Assembly: GCA_947449495.1 (NCBI GenBank)
Contig: CANFSB010000010.1
Coordinates: 1 to 48,109, forward strand
From: Pseudomonadota bacterium
Lineage (GTDB): Bacteria > Pseudomonadota > Gammaproteobacteria > Steroidobacterales > Steroidobacteraceae
Length of the DNA stretch: 48,109 nt
Direction: 5' to 3'
Shown: positions 28,344 through 38,017 of the stretch, piece by piece
Layout of the letters: the number at the start of each line of letters is the position of its first letter
Position numbering within the stretch: the stretch's first letter is position 1
The notes under the pieces: model-generated
Seen by the model: the letters and a program-made list of their open reading frames with translations, nothing else
The model's database searches: none
What the model was told of the DNA's origin: nothing
Position numbers and translations under genes: made by a program

Positions 28344-29321
28344 TCAACAGGCGGACTTCGCGGCCCGGCTCAGCCGGTCGCGCACCGCATCCCACGCATC
28401 GCCCGCAGGCGCTGCCACAGCCAACAACTGCGTACAGCCGGATGCATCCAGCTGTCGCAGGTTCGCATACAAGTCATGACCAAAGGCGGCCGCCGTAGCC
28501 GGCGCCTGCAGCCACAGCGTCGTCTGCACATCAACCGGTGCTGCGCTGCGCGCCAGCACGCCAACGCGCGCGCCCTGCGCCAGCAGCGAGGCCACTGCCT
28601 GCATCAACGCCTGATCCTCTACCAGCCGCAACGCAGTACGCGGCGCATAGTGCTGCAGCGTACTGCCTGGCACACGCGGCGCATCCTTATCGCCGGCCGC
28701 ATCGACCTCACCAGCTACTGCTCGCAACTGCGACAGGCTGATGCCACCGGGTCGCAGCAACTGCACCCTGCCCTGCAGGCAAGACACGATGGTCGACTCT
28801 AACCCGACCTCGCAGTCACCCCCGTCGAGCACCTGCACCGCATCACCAAACTCAGCGCGCACATGCGCAGCCGATGTTGGGCTGATATGTCCGTAGCGAT
28901 TGGCCGAAGGCGCCACGATGCCACCACCGAAGGCCGCCAACAGCTCACGCGCCAGCGGATGTGCCGGCACTCGCAGCGCAACAGTATCCTGCCCGCCGGT
29001 AATCACCTCACTAACGCCCGGCGCGCGCGGCAATACTAGCGTCAACGGTCCTGGCCAGAAGGCGCCGGCCAAGCGTTGCGCGACCGGCGGCACCTGACTT
29101 ACCCACTCCTGCATTTGGGCTGCATCATGCAGATGCACAATGACAGGATGAGTAGAGGGCCGGCCCTTGAGTGCAAACAGGCGCCGTACGGCCGCCTCGT
29201 TGCGAGCATCTGCCCCCAAGCCATAAACCGTCTCGGTGGCAAAGGCCACCAAGCCGCCGGCGTGCAGCGTCGCGACAGCGCGCTGCAGCTCATCTACGGG
29301 TGGCGGGACGGTCAGAACCAT
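28344..29321 (-). CDS. L-threonylcarbamoyladenylate synthase, long Sua5 form
   Basis: A 325-residue Sua5/YciO/YrdC protein making threonylcarbamoyl-AMP for t6A37 of ANN-decoding tRNAs. The YrdC domain shows FATETVYGLGADA, KGRPSTHPVIVH, FWPGPLTLVLPR, VALRVPAHPLA and APSANRYGHISPT. A C-terminal Sua5 domain follows (about residues 215-325), joined by the PGSTLQHYAPRT linker that distinguishes Sua5 from the short TsaC. The ATG at 29321 lies 6 bases after a TAGACT box on the same strand (29328-29333), a possible leaderless start inside the operon. The protease gene ends 25 bases upstream. Confidence 0.93.
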   Translation of the reverse strand: MVLTVPPPVDELQRAVATLHAGGLVAFATETVYGLGADARNEAAVRRLFALKGRPSTHPVIVHLHDAAQMQEWVSQVPPVAQRLAGAFWPGPLTLVLPRAPGVSEVITGGQDTVALRVPAHPLARELLAAFGGGIVAPSANRYGHISPTSAAHVRAEFGDAVQVLDGGDCEVGLESTIVSCLQGRVQLLRPGGISLSQLRAVAGEVDAAGDKDAPRVPGSTLQHYAPRTALRLVEDQALMQAVASLLAQGARVGVLARSAAPVDVQTTLWLQAPATAAAFGHDLYANLRQLDASGCTQLLAVAAPAGDAWDAVRDRLSRAAKSAC

Positions 29322-29346
29322 CCCGTCAGTCTACCAAGGCCGCTGC

Positions 29347-32166
29347 CTACTCAATCGGTTTGCGTTCCCACCCCTGCGGTCCACGACGCAACTCATAAGT
29401 AGGCCAGTACTGCCGATCCAGCTTCAGCGTGATGACCTCAGGCGCGTTATTCCAGGTCAGGATTCGCAAGCGCAAAGAGCTGCGGTCCGCACGCCCGGCC
29501 ACCACCTTCAGAAAAGCATCCAAGTCGGGTGTGGGCTGTCCGTCGACCTCCACGATGCGGCGGCCCGGCACCAGTCGATAGCGCGTTGCCGGCGAGCCAT
29601 AGCTGAAATAAGACACATACACGCCTTCGGGCTTGATGCCACGTTGCGTGCTCATCGCCCGGTGCGGCGATTGCAAGGTTGCGCCAGCCCACAATACGAT
29701 TCTGTCGATGTCCGTGCCTGGCAACGCCGTCGTCGGCACTTGCAGAACATGTTCGGCATCGTTGCGCCACACCGTGACCGTCACTGCCTCTCGTGACACC
29801 ACGCGCTTCTCCACATCGCGCAGACGCGTCACAGGCTGACCATCGATGGCCAGCAACAGATCACCCTGCTGCAGCAACTTGCTGGACGCAGCGCCGCCGG
29901 TCAGCCGGTTGATAGTCAGCACCTGCCGCGCCTCGGGGTTGGCCTGCTCTATGCGCCGCACCCACTCATCAGACAGCCCCAAACGCCGTGCTGATGCCAA
30001 GGGCTGTAGCACTAGATCGGCATCGAGCGAGTACAACGGCTGACCGCCGCGCAACCGCTCGAGCATCTCGGTGACCAACTCGATGGGTACACCGCGATTA
30101 CTCTGCACCGTGTCGCGGCCACTCTCGAACACAAAGCTGGACCACAGGCCACGCACTTCACCGCGCGCATTGACCAACACCCCATCAAAGTCGTCGGGCG
30201 GATTGAGCAGTTGCACCACTTCAATATTGGAATCGCGGAACTGCATAGTGCGCGACAGCGGCAGGAACAGCGGATCACGCGACACAATGCTGGTCGGGCG
30301 CGACTTGATGTCGCCATCGCCATCGAGCCCCACCACGGTTACCGCATCACCCAAGTTCAATCCGCCCATGTCGAGTTTGGCCGATTTGACCGGCGTCGTG
30401 CCCACCAACGCAGGGTCATAGGAGATCACGGCAAGATTGTGCAGCGGATGGATGAACTCCACCTTGCCCGGCACTTCCACCGCACCGCCAAACACCAATC
30501 TCACATCGCCCAGTGCCACCGGCACAGTGTTTCGATCCGTCACGACCAATCCGCGTGCGGCATCCACCACCAAGCCTGTGCCGTGGTAGTTGCGCTCGCT
30601 GATGCCCGACACCGCATAAGGCATGTCAAAGCTCAGCTGCACCAGTGACGGCGCCAACGCAGTGACCAGCGGATCCTTGCTGGTGGCATAAGTGGTCGAG
30701 CGCGGCGATTGCGGCTTGGCCGGTGCAGCGTCTGGCAGACGTGTGCAGGGCCACAGTCCCGACGCGTCATCACGCTGGCATTGCGAAGCCGGGAACCAGC
30801 GCCGGTCCATACGAAACGACTTGAGTGCACTGCCATTGGGATTAGCCAGCGTGGTGTAGCGCAGCGTTGCACGCTCACCCTCACCGAGCTTTTGCAGTGC
30901 GGCAGTGAAATCCGCCAAGCGTGCAACAGGCTGGCCATTGATTGCCGTCACCAGTGCCGCCCGCGGCACACCAGCAGCACCCAGTGCATAGCCCGGGTTG
31001 GCCACATACACACCCTGCACCGGCAGATTAAAGTGACGCGCCTGTTGATACGAGAAGTCGTGCACCACCGACTCCCCGAACTCCACGAAAGAGGCAGGCG
31101 AGATTGCCTCTAGATCTCCCACCTTCAATTCGGTAGTCAGCGTCTTGCCACCGCGCTGCAGTTCGACAGTGACGTTCTTGCCGACTGCATCGTCGAGTAC
31201 CGCTTCCAGTGGTTCAAATTGCGTAACGTAACGTGAGTCCAGCTTTACCAGCACATCACCCGGCTGCAACTGCCCAAAGGCTGGCGAGCCCGGCTGCACC
31301 TGACCGACCACCAGCATGCCGGTGCCCGTCGGAAAGGTTTTGCGGATGGTCGCTTCCGTATCTGCAGCCAAACCCAGTCGTCGCAATTCATCAAACGGTG
31401 TGTAGCCGAACACCGTCTGCAAGGTGCCGCGCGTGACCGGCTTGCCAGCCCGCAGCAACTCCACAGCACGACGCACACGACCCAACGGCAGGTAAAAGCT
31501 AGAGGCATTGCCCGTGGCGCCACCTGCGTTGAGCGCAACGACCCGCCCTTCAATGTCGATCACCGGCGAGCCCGACGAGCCACCGGAAGTGCCCGAGGCT
31601 GCCTGAAGATAGAAGGTATTGAAGTCGTTGTACTTGCCCAGCCCATAGGCCGGTGCCTCACGATCCAGCCGTGCCAGCGTGCCCGCCAGAATCGACAACT
31701 GCTCACCGGCATTGTTGCCAATGACGCGAATCTCACGGCCTACCTGCGCACCTTCCGGGTACAGCGGCAACGAGCGCGGCTTGATAAAGCGCAGCTTGCT
31801 CGGGTCATAGCGGTACAGACCAAAGTCATGGACCGGATCGCGGTACAGCGGAAACAGCTGGACTTCCTCGCGATCAAGAAACGTCGCCTCAGCGGTCACT
31901 GGACCGGCTGTAACCACGTGGCGGTTGGTAAGGATGAGACCTTTTTCAGCATCGATCACAAAGCCCGTGGCTTGTCCGGAACTGCTCTCTTCGGTATCGA
32001 AAGCACGCACCGAATCGATCTGAATGGCTACCACGCTTTGCGCAATGCGCTCGAGCGTGGCAGACCAACTGGCGTTCTCTGCTCCTGGCGGTTGCTGCGC
32101 AGCGGCAGGCAGTGCCAGAACAGCCGCCAGTGCCGGCAGTACCCACCCGCGCAGCGCGCGGCTCAT
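29347..32166 (-). CDS. Tandem HtrA-type serine protease with four PDZ domains (Nma111/Deg7-like)
   Basis: A 939-residue exported protein with a signal segment (GWVLPALAAVLALPAAAQQ). A first trypsin-like domain has a complete triad: His83 (LTNRHVVTAG), Asp114 (VHDFGLYRY) and Ser198 (GGSSGSPVIDIEG). Two PDZ-like domains follow (GQVQPGSPAFGQLQPGDVLV; GVYVANPGYALGAAG..AINGQPV). A second protease-like domain begins near residue 525 but is degenerate: VTDRNTVP at the His position, HNLAVISYDP at the Asp position, and no GxSG. Two more PDZ-like domains end the protein (RLTGGAASSKLLQQGDLLLAIDGQPV; SPATRYRLVPGRRIVEVDGQP). This layout is that of yeast Nma111 and plant Deg7. ATG 32166 overlaps the dgkA stop (ATGA). 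Substrate unknown; the periplasm is the likely site. Confidence 0.85.
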   Translation of the reverse strand: MSRALRGWVLPALAAVLALPAAAQQPPGAENASWSATLERIAQSVVAIQIDSVRAFDTEESSSGQATGFVIDAEKGLILTNRHVVTAGPVTAEATFLDREEVQLFPLYRDPVHDFGLYRYDPSKLRFIKPRSLPLYPEGAQVGREIRVIGNNAGEQLSILAGTLARLDREAPAYGLGKYNDFNTFYLQAASGTSGGSSGSPVIDIEGRVVALNAGGATGNASSFYLPLGRVRRAVELLRAGKPVTRGTLQTVFGYTPFDELRRLGLAADTEATIRKTFPTGTGMLVVGQVQPGSPAFGQLQPGDVLVKLDSRYVTQFEPLEAVLDDAVGKNVTVELQRGGKTLTTELKVGDLEAISPASFVEFGESVVHDFSYQQARHFNLPVQGVYVANPGYALGAAGVPRAALVTAINGQPVARLADFTAALQKLGEGERATLRYTTLANPNGSALKSFRMDRRWFPASQCQRDDASGLWPCTRLPDAAPAKPQSPRSTTYATSKDPLVTALAPSLVQLSFDMPYAVSGISERNYHGTGLVVDAARGLVVTDRNTVPVALGDVRLVFGGAVEVPGKVEFIHPLHNLAVISYDPALVGTTPVKSAKLDMGGLNLGDAVTVVGLDGDGDIKSRPTSIVSRDPLFLPLSRTMQFRDSNIEVVQLLNPPDDFDGVLVNARGEVRGLWSSFVFESGRDTVQSNRGVPIELVTEMLERLRGGQPLYSLDADLVLQPLASARRLGLSDEWVRRIEQANPEARQVLTINRLTGGAASSKLLQQGDLLLAIDGQPVTRLRDVEKRVVSREAVTVTVWRNDAEHVLQVPTTALPGTDIDRIVLWAGATLQSPHRAMSTQRGIKPEGVYVSYFSYGSPATRYRLVPGRRIVEVDGQPTPDLDAFLKVVAGRADRSSLRLRILTWNNAPEVITLKLDRQYWPTYELRRGPQGWERKPIE

Positions 32167-32525
32167 GCCGGCCACAATACGAGTAGCCAAGTCACTGCGA
32201 GCAACAGCAGCGACATCCACACCGCCGCAGACCCGAAGTCCTTGGCCATGCCCGACAGGGCATTAGGTTCGATTCCGATACGGTCCACAGTTGCCTCCAC
32301 GGCGCTGTTGATCAGTTCGACGATGACGACCAGAAACATCGGCCCGATGAGCAACACGCGCTCGATGCCGTTGTGACCTAGATACAGCCCGAGCGGAATG
32401 ACCACGACAGCCAAGGCCATCTCCTGGCGAAACGCCGCTTCTTGCTGCCATGCCTGCACCAGGCCCTGCCAGCTCACCAGCAGTGCTTTGAGCAGACGGG
32501 GGCCGCGCAGCTTGGGGCGTTCCAT
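32163..32525 (-). CDS. dgkA: Diacylglycerol kinase DgkA
   Basis: A 120-residue inner-membrane enzyme with three helices, recycling diacylglycerol from membrane-derived oligosaccharide and LPS modification to phosphatidic acid. The catalytic region [15 protein letters not shown] and the amphipathic N-terminus with [11 protein letters not shown] are clear. AGGTG lies 6 bases before ATG 32525. An extended -10 (TGC TATGCT) lies upstream on the minus strand, about 40 bases from the start. The 4-base overlap with the tandem protease implies co-translation and suggests an envelope role for that protease. Confidence 0.94.
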   Translation of the reverse strand: MERPKLRGPRLLKALLVSWQGLVQAWQQEAAFRQEMALAVVVIPLGLYLGHNGIERVLLIGPMFLVVIVELINSAVEATVDRIGIEPNALSGMAKDFGSAAVWMSLLLLAVTWLLVLWPA

Positions 32526-32573
32526 GGAGGGCACCTGTGATGGCACAAAAATGACAGTCCAGCATAGCAAGGC

Positions 32574-32603
32574 TTGGGCCCACGCCGCTGGCGTGCCTAC
32601 AAT
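32574..32603 (+). promoter_or_regulatory. Sigma-70 promoter of ispG, leaderless arrangement
   Basis: TTGGGC (32574-32579), an 18-base spacer, then TACAAT (32598-32603). The ATG at 32611 begins 7 bases downstream, where transcription would start. The upstream ATG at 32602 overlaps the -10 box and is therefore unlikely to be the start codon. Confidence 0.6.
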
Positions 32604-32610
32604 GGCAGCC

Positions 32611-33840
32611 ATGAGCTTCATCCGCCGCCAAAGTCTCACTACCACCGTCGGCGCCGTGCGCATCGGCAGCAGCGCACCGATCGCCGTGCAGTCCATGACC
32701 AACACCGACACCGCCGACATCGACGGCACCGTCGAGCAGGTTCGCGCGCTGGCCAAAGCCGGCTCAGAACTGGTGCGAATCACGGTCAACAGCAGCGAAG
32801 CCGCTGCGGCCGTGCCGCACATCCGCGACCGCCTGGCCGCCGCAGGTTGCACAGTACCGCTGGTCGGCGACTTTCACTTTAATGGCCACAAACTGCTGAC
32901 CGAGCATCCGGCCTGCGCCGAGGCGCTGGCCAAATACCGTATCAACCCCGGCAACGTGGGGCGCGGCAGCAAGCGCGACAGTCAGTTTGCCCAAATGATC
33001 GACATCGCCTGCCGCCAGGCCAAGCCAGTACGCATCGGCGTCAACTGGGGCAGCCTGGACCAAGACCTGCTGGCCCGGTTGATGGACGAGAACAGCGCGC
33101 TGCCGCAACCGGCTACTGCTCAGACCGTGATGCGGGAAGCCATCGTGCGCTCAGCTCTCGAAAGCGCGCAGCTGGCCGTAGAGCTGGGCCTGCCGCGCGA
33201 TCACATCATCCTGTCGGCCAAGGTCAGCGGCGTTCAAGACCTCATCGCGGTCTATCGCAGTCTGGCTGCACGCTGCGATTGGCCCTTGCACCTGGGCCTG
33301 ACCGAAGCCGGCATGGGATCCAAGGGCATCGTGGCCTCCACTGCCGGTATCGGCATCCTGTTGGCCGAAGGCATCGGCGACACCATCCGTGTGTCACTGA
33401 CTCCAGAGCCCGGTGGTGATCGCACCCAAGAGGTCATCGTCGCCCAGGAAATATTGCAGACCATGGGTCTTCGCGCCTTCCTGCCGATGGTCGTGGCGTG
33501 CCCGGGTTGCGGCCGCACCACCAGCACCTATTTTCAAGAACTGGCACAGCGCATCCAATCGCATATCCGGCATCGCATGCCGCAATGGCGCCAGCACCAT
33601 GTAGGCGTGGAAAACATGACCGTCGCGGTAATGGGCTGTGTGGTCAACGGCCCGGGCGAAAGCCGACACGCCAATCTGGGCATCAGCTTGCCCGGCACTG
33701 GCGAGCGTCCCGTGGCGCCGGTCTATGAAGACGGCGAGAAAACCGTAACGCTCAAGGGCGACCACATCGCCGACGAGTTTCAGCAACTCATCGAACGTTA
33801 CATTGAGCGCACCTATCCGCCGCGCGGCAACACCCCATGA
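32611..33840 (+). CDS. ispG: 4-hydroxy-3-methylbut-2-en-1-yl diphosphate synthase IspG (GcpE)
   Basis: A 409-residue [4Fe-4S] enzyme converting MEcPP to HMBPP in the MEP isoprenoid pathway. The TIM-barrel part shows [36 protein letters not shown] and [18 protein letters not shown]. The cluster domain shows [16 protein letters not shown] and [20 protein letters not shown]. Length and motifs fit the family. ATG 32611 is preferred over ATG 32602 because of the promoter position. The phhB start overlaps its stop by 4 bases. Supplies isoprenoids, consistent with the facing ubiquinone genes. Confidence 0.96.
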   Translation: MSFIRRQSLTTTVGAVRIGSSAPIAVQSMTNTDTADIDGTVEQVRALAKAGSELVRITVNSSEAAAAVPHIRDRLAAAGCTVPLVGDFHFNGHKLLTEHPACAEALAKYRINPGNVGRGSKRDSQFAQMIDIACRQAKPVRIGVNWGSLDQDLLARLMDENSALPQPATAQTVMREAIVRSALESAQLAVELGLPRDHIILSAKVSGVQDLIAVYRSLAARCDWPLHLGLTEAGMGSKGIVASTAGIGILLAEGIGDTIRVSLTPEPGGDRTQEVIVAQEILQTMGLRAFLPMVVACPGCGRTTSTYFQELAQRIQSHIRHRMPQWRQHHVGVENMTVAVMGCVVNGPGESRHANLGISLPGTGERPVAPVYEDGEKTVTLKGDHIADEFQQLIERYIERTYPPRGNTP

Positions 33841-34175
33841 CCAACATCGCCGAACGTCGCTGTGTACCTTGTGAGGGCGGCGTACAGGCACTGGCTCGCG
33901 CGGCAGCGACCGAAATGCTGCAGTACCTGCATGAGTCGTGGCAGCTGTCATTGGATGGCGCCAGCATCCAGCGCGAATTTCGCTTCATCGATTTTTTGCG
34001 GGCAATGAGCTTTGCCAATGCCGTGGCGCATGTGGCCAACATCGAAGACCACCATCCCGACATAGAAATCGGCTGGGGCTATTGCCGGGTGCGCTACACC
34101 ACCCACGCCATACAGGGTTTGTGCGAGAACGACTTCATCTGCGCCGCCAAGCTCGACGCCATCGCTCTCAGCTAA
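33837..34175 (+). CDS. phhB: 4a-hydroxytetrahydrobiopterin dehydratase (DCoH-like)
   Basis: A 112-residue pterin-4a-carbinolamine dehydratase-like protein. Family marks are the N-terminal CVPCEGG, the helical core [21 protein letters not shown] and the metal-free active-site [23 protein letters not shown] containing the His-His pair. Normally it recycles the oxidised pterin from phenylalanine hydroxylase; no such hydroxylase is in the window, so the role here is uncertain. It overlaps ispG by 4 bases, and the convergent ubiI end by 8. Confidence 0.92.
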   Translation: MTNIAERRCVPCEGGVQALARAAATEMLQYLHESWQLSLDGASIQREFRFIDFLRAMSFANAVAHVANIEDHHPDIEIGWGYCRVRYTTHAIQGLCENDFICAAKLDAIALS

Positions 34176-35415
34176 AGACCCCGCGCGCCGCAGCCGGCGC
34201 TTCACCGGCCGTACCCATCGCCTGACGCGCGAACCACTGCCGCAGCAACGCACTGCGCGCCACCACACTCATGCCTTCGCGCGCCAGTCGCCCGGCCATA
34301 TCCGGCGGTCGCGACAGCAAATGATCCAGCGCATCCATCAGGCCGCCCACCAGCGCATTGCCGCTGCGACGTCCCCGCTCATAGCGACGCAACAGCCGCA
34401 AGGCGCCCACATCTTCCTGCGGCGGTCGTTGGGCTACCGCATCGCATAGCGCGGCAGCATCGAGCAACCCTTGGTTCACTCCCTGACCTGCCAGCGGATG
34501 AATGACGTGCGCCGCATCACCGACCAATACACAGCGCCCGGCAACATAGCGCTGCGCAGATAAGCGTCGTAGCGGGAAATGCGCCCGTGCACCGGTGAGC
34601 TGCAATCGACCCAGCACACCACCACTGGCACGTGTCAGCGCTGCACTGAACTCATCAGCCGACAGCTCGAGCAACTGCGGCACCTGCGCATCGACCATCG
34701 ACCACACCAGCGAACAGTGGTTGCCCGGCAAGGGCAGTAAGGCCAGCGGCCCAGTGTCCAAAAACACCTGCCAGGCTGTCTGCTGATGCGGCAACTCGCA
34801 CTGCAGATTGCCCACGATGGCCTGTTGGCCATAGCTGCGCTCGGTACTGGTGATACCCGCCAACTGCCGAACACGCGATGCCGCACCGTCGGCACCGATC
34901 ACCAGTGCGGCGGTGCACTGGCGTGACTGCAACTGCAACTGCACGGCTCTAGCAGACTGGGTCAGCGACACCAGCGCATCGCGCTGCGGCACCACCCCGG
35001 CCGCGATGCAGCCCGACAGCAGGGCCGCCTGCACTGCGCGGTTCTCTACTATCACGCCCAAATCCACAGCCCCGACGGCAGCAGCCTCAAAGCGCAAGGC
35101 ATCGCGGCTCTGGGCCGTGCTCCCCTCGTGCCAGACGCGCATAGCCTCATAAGGCTGCACACGCGAACTATCGAGCAAGTCATAGGCGCCGGCTGCGTGC
35201 AGCACGTTGCGACTGGCCTGCGACAGCGCCCACACCCGCAAATCAAACGGTGCATCAGCAGCCGGTGGGGCAATCGTTCCGCCATCCTCCAACTCGCGTT
35301 CCACCAACAGCACACGCTGTGGGTCGATGCGGGCCTGGCGTACAAGCAATGCCGCCAACGCAGCACCCACTACGCCACCACCCACTATCGCCACATCATA
35401 GTCGGGCCGGCTCAT
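34168..35415 (-). CDS. ubiI: UbiI/VisC-like FAD-dependent ubiquinone hydroxylase
   Basis: A 415-residue flavin monooxygenase of the UbiH/UbiF/VisC/COQ6 family. The Rossmann start is DVAIVGGGVVGAALAALLV, the mid motif VIGADGAASRVRQLAGI and the second FAD motif GRCVLVGDAAHVIHPLAGQGVNQGLLDA. The probable reaction is C5 hydroxylation of the octaprenylphenol ring. Family members are hard to separate by sequence; assignment as UbiI rests on its position behind ubiH, as in E. coli pepP-ubiH-ubiI. It overlaps ubiH by 4 bases (ATGA). Confidence 0.85.
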   Translation of the reverse strand: MSRPDYDVAIVGGGVVGAALAALLVRQARIDPQRVLLVERELEDGGTIAPPAADAPFDLRVWALSQASRNVLHAAGAYDLLDSSRVQPYEAMRVWHEGSTAQSRDALRFEAAAVGAVDLGVIVENRAVQAALLSGCIAAGVVPQRDALVSLTQSARAVQLQLQSRQCTAALVIGADGAASRVRQLAGITSTERSYGQQAIVGNLQCELPHQQTAWQVFLDTGPLALLPLPGNHCSLVWSMVDAQVPQLLELSADEFSAALTRASGGVLGRLQLTGARAHFPLRRLSAQRYVAGRCVLVGDAAHVIHPLAGQGVNQGLLDAAALCDAVAQRPPQEDVGALRLLRRYERGRRSGNALVGGLMDALDHLLSRPPDMAGRLAREGMSVVARSALLRQWFARQAMGTAGEAPAAARGVFS

Positions 35416-36662
35416 CGCAATGCCTGACCGCGGGTCAGCCGCGGTGTCTGCGTACCAAAACCCAAGCTCACACGACTCAGTGCCTGCTTGGCTGCCGGCA
35501 ACAGATCGAAGGCCAGCAAACCCAGATCACGCAAGGCAGCCACACCAGGGCGCGTATCCGAGAACACACGCACCAGCGCATCGGTAAAGCGCACTACGCC
35601 TTGACGATCAGCGCCGCGCTGCGCTTCAAAACGCGCCAGCACTTGTGCAGAGCCTGGATCCAGGCCATCTGCGACAGCCTCTGCCAGCACCTCGGCCAAC
35701 TCGGCCGCATCACGCAAACCCAAGTTGAAACCCTGCCCCGCCACCGGATGCAACGCCTGTGAGGCATTGCCCAGCAGCACAGCACGCGTGGCCACGGTGG
35801 CGTCTGCCTGCTGCAACGACAGCGGATACGAGGCTCTGCGACCCAGCTGCAGCGCTGCACCGGCGCGCCAGCCAAACGCCTGCTGCCACTGCTGCATGAA
35901 CTGCGCGTCATCCAGCGCCAGCAGCTTGATGGCTTCATCCGGAGCAGCAGCCCACACCAAACCGTGCCAGTTACCCTGGCGTGTGCTGCGCAGCGGCAGC
36001 AAGGCCATAGGCCCCTGAGTGGTGAAACGCTCATGCGCAGTGCCGTCGAGCGGCTGATCGGTGCGCAGCGTGGTCACGATGGCGGTCTGCGCGTAATCGT
36101 TGCGCTGTGCGCCGATGCCTGCCACGCGTCGCACCAGCGACTGCGCGCCATCGGCGGCCACCACCAATCGTGCCTGCAGCATCGACACACCGTCTGCGTC
36201 CTGCACTTCCAGCGTGGCACCCGCCGCTGCTAACTGTACCTGACGCACCTGCGCCGGCATACGCAGCGTCACCGCCGGCGTAGCGCGCAACGCAGACCAC
36301 AACTCTCGCCCCAGTACGCGATTTGACACCACATAGCCCAGTGCATCGAGTTGCAACTGCTGCGCTTCAACACGTGCAAAGCCAAACCGGCCCGCATCCG
36401 ACACATGGATACGGCGGATGGGTGCCGCCTCTTCTGCCAGCTTGGACCAGATGCCTAATGCTTCAAACACACGCCGGCTGCCATTACCCAAGGCAGTGGT
36501 GCGGTCATCGAAACTCGGTTGTGACTCAGACTCGGGCGCCTGAGCTTCCAGGACGACGAGGGACAAGCCCGTACCGGCCAAGGCCAAAGCCAAGCTGGCA
36601 CCGACCAAGCCACCGCCTACGATGGCGATGTCGAATATGACCGGTGCAGTGCTGTGGCTCAT
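35412..36662 (-). CDS. ubiH: 2-octaprenyl-6-methoxyphenol hydroxylase UbiH
   Basis: A 416-residue paralogue of the next gene. The Rossmann motif is DIAIVGGGLVGASLALALAGTGL, then DDRTTALGNGSRRVFEALGIW (typical for UbiH), VAADGAQSLVRRVAGI and VLLGNASQALHPVAGQGFNLGLRDAAEL. It hydroxylates C1 of the quinone ring precursor. ATG 36662 has one base between it and the pepP stop; the longer open frame runs inside pepP. Member of pepP-ubiH-ubiI, with ygfB upstream. Confidence 0.9.
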   Translation of the reverse strand: MSHSTAPVIFDIAIVGGGLVGASLALALAGTGLSLVVLEAQAPESESQPSFDDRTTALGNGSRRVFEALGIWSKLAEEAAPIRRIHVSDAGRFGFARVEAQQLQLDALGYVVSNRVLGRELWSALRATPAVTLRMPAQVRQVQLAAAGATLEVQDADGVSMLQARLVVAADGAQSLVRRVAGIGAQRNDYAQTAIVTTLRTDQPLDGTAHERFTTQGPMALLPLRSTRQGNWHGLVWAAAPDEAIKLLALDDAQFMQQWQQAFGWRAGAALQLGRRASYPLSLQQADATVATRAVLLGNASQALHPVAGQGFNLGLRDAAELAEVLAEAVADGLDPGSAQVLARFEAQRGADRQGVVRFTDALVRVFSDTRPGVAALRDLGLLAFDLLPAAKQALSRVSLGFGTQTPRLTRGQALR

Positions 36663-36663
36663 G

Positions 36664-38004
36664 TCAGAGGCCTGTGCCGACCAGCGCCTCAACGGCTGCG
36701 ATATCAGAGGGCACTGCTGAGGTGAGGTTCTCGTGGCCAGTGCGCGTGACCACGATATCGTCTTCGATGCGCACGCCGATATTCCACCAACGCTTGGGTA
36801 TGCCTTTCGAGCCTGCCGGAATGTAAATGCCTGGCTCAACCGTCATGACCATGCCCGGCTCGAGCACACGCCACTCGTCGCCCACCTTGTAATCCCCCAC
36901 ATCGTGCACATCCAACCCCAGCCAATGGCCGGTGCGGTGCATGAAGAAGCGCTTACAGGCACCGGATTTTAGCAGCGCTGACAGCTTGCCCTTGAGCAAC
37001 CCCAGCTCCATCAAGCCGCGAGTGATGACTTCAGTGGCCGCCTCATGCGGCGCATTCCAATGGTTACCCGGCTTCACTTGGGCGATGGCCGCCTGCTGCG
37101 CCTCCAGCACCACTTCATAGATGGCGCGCTGCGCCGGCGTAAAGCGTCCGTTAACCGGCCAGGTACGGGTGATGTCCGAGGCATAGCCGGCCACTTCACA
37201 ACCGGCATCCACCAGCAGCAAATCTCCATCAACCAGCGGCTGATCGTTTTCACGGTAATGCAGGATGCAGCTGTTGGCTCCGCCACCGACTATGGGCTGA
37301 TAAGAGCAGTCGGCATTGTTGCGGCGAAACTCATGCAGTAATTCGGCAACGATGCCGTACTCATGGCCACCGGGACGCGTGTGCCGCATGGCTCGCACAT
37401 GCCCTGCGGCGGCAATGGCACCGGAGGTCCGCATCAAACCCAGCTCTGCGCGGCTCTTATAGAGACGCATGTCGTGCAGCACATGGTCTAACGCCACCAT
37501 TTCTAAAGGCGCCTGCCGACCGCTGCGTGCTGACTGCGAACGCAAATGCTGCAGCCACGACACCATGCGGTGGTCAAACTCCGGATGCCCACCCATGGCG
37601 TAAAACACCTTGGCACGGTTCTCCATCAGGCCCGGCAAAATCTCATCGATGTCGGTGATGGGGAATGCATCGTCGGCACCATAGTTCGTGCGTGCGCCAT
37701 CGGGGCCGGCACGCCGGCCATCCCAGGTCTCGCGCAGCGCATCCCGATCACGCACGAACAATATGTACTGCGCATGCTCGCGGCCCGGCACCAACACCGC
37801 CACCGAATCAGGCTCACCGAAGCCGGTCAAATAGTGAAAGTCGCTGTCCTGGCGATACGGGAACTCAACGTCGCTGTTGCGATGTTTGACCGTTGCTGCC
37901 GGCACGACCGCAATCGCGTCGCGGCCCATGCTGCGCATCAATTGCTGGCGGCGGCGGGCAAACTCCTCGCGGCCAGCGCGTTCGAGTCGGGGTGTTGCCT
38001 GCAT
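36664..38004 (-). CDS. pepP: Xaa-Pro aminopeptidase PepP
   Basis: A 446-residue di-manganese pita-bread aminopeptidase removing N-terminal residues before proline. The creatinase-like N-domain precedes the catalytic domain, whose metal ligands are in LLVDAGCEVAGYASDITRTW (two Asp), GHWLGLDVHDVGDY (His), VMTVEPGIYI (Glu) and GVRIEDDIVVT (Glu). I prefer ATG 38004, 9 bases after an AGG, to GTG 38013. It follows ygfB by 13 bases in a conserved ygfB-pepP-ubiH-ubiI order. Confidence 0.95.
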   Translation of the reverse strand: MQATPRLERAGREEFARRRQQLMRSMGRDAIAVVPAATVKHRNSDVEFPYRQDSDFHYLTGFGEPDSVAVLVPGREHAQYILFVRDRDALRETWDGRRAGPDGARTNYGADDAFPITDIDEILPGLMENRAKVFYAMGGHPEFDHRMVSWLQHLRSQSARSGRQAPLEMVALDHVLHDMRLYKSRAELGLMRTSGAIAAAGHVRAMRHTRPGGHEYGIVAELLHEFRRNNADCSYQPIVGGGANSCILHYRENDQPLVDGDLLLVDAGCEVAGYASDITRTWPVNGRFTPAQRAIYEVVLEAQQAAIAQVKPGNHWNAPHEAATEVITRGLMELGLLKGKLSALLKSGACKRFFMHRTGHWLGLDVHDVGDYKVGDEWRVLEPGMVMTVEPGIYIPAGSKGIPKRWWNIGVRIEDDIVVTRTGHENLTSAVPSDIAAVEALVGTGL

Positions 38005-38017
38005 GCTCGTCACCTAC

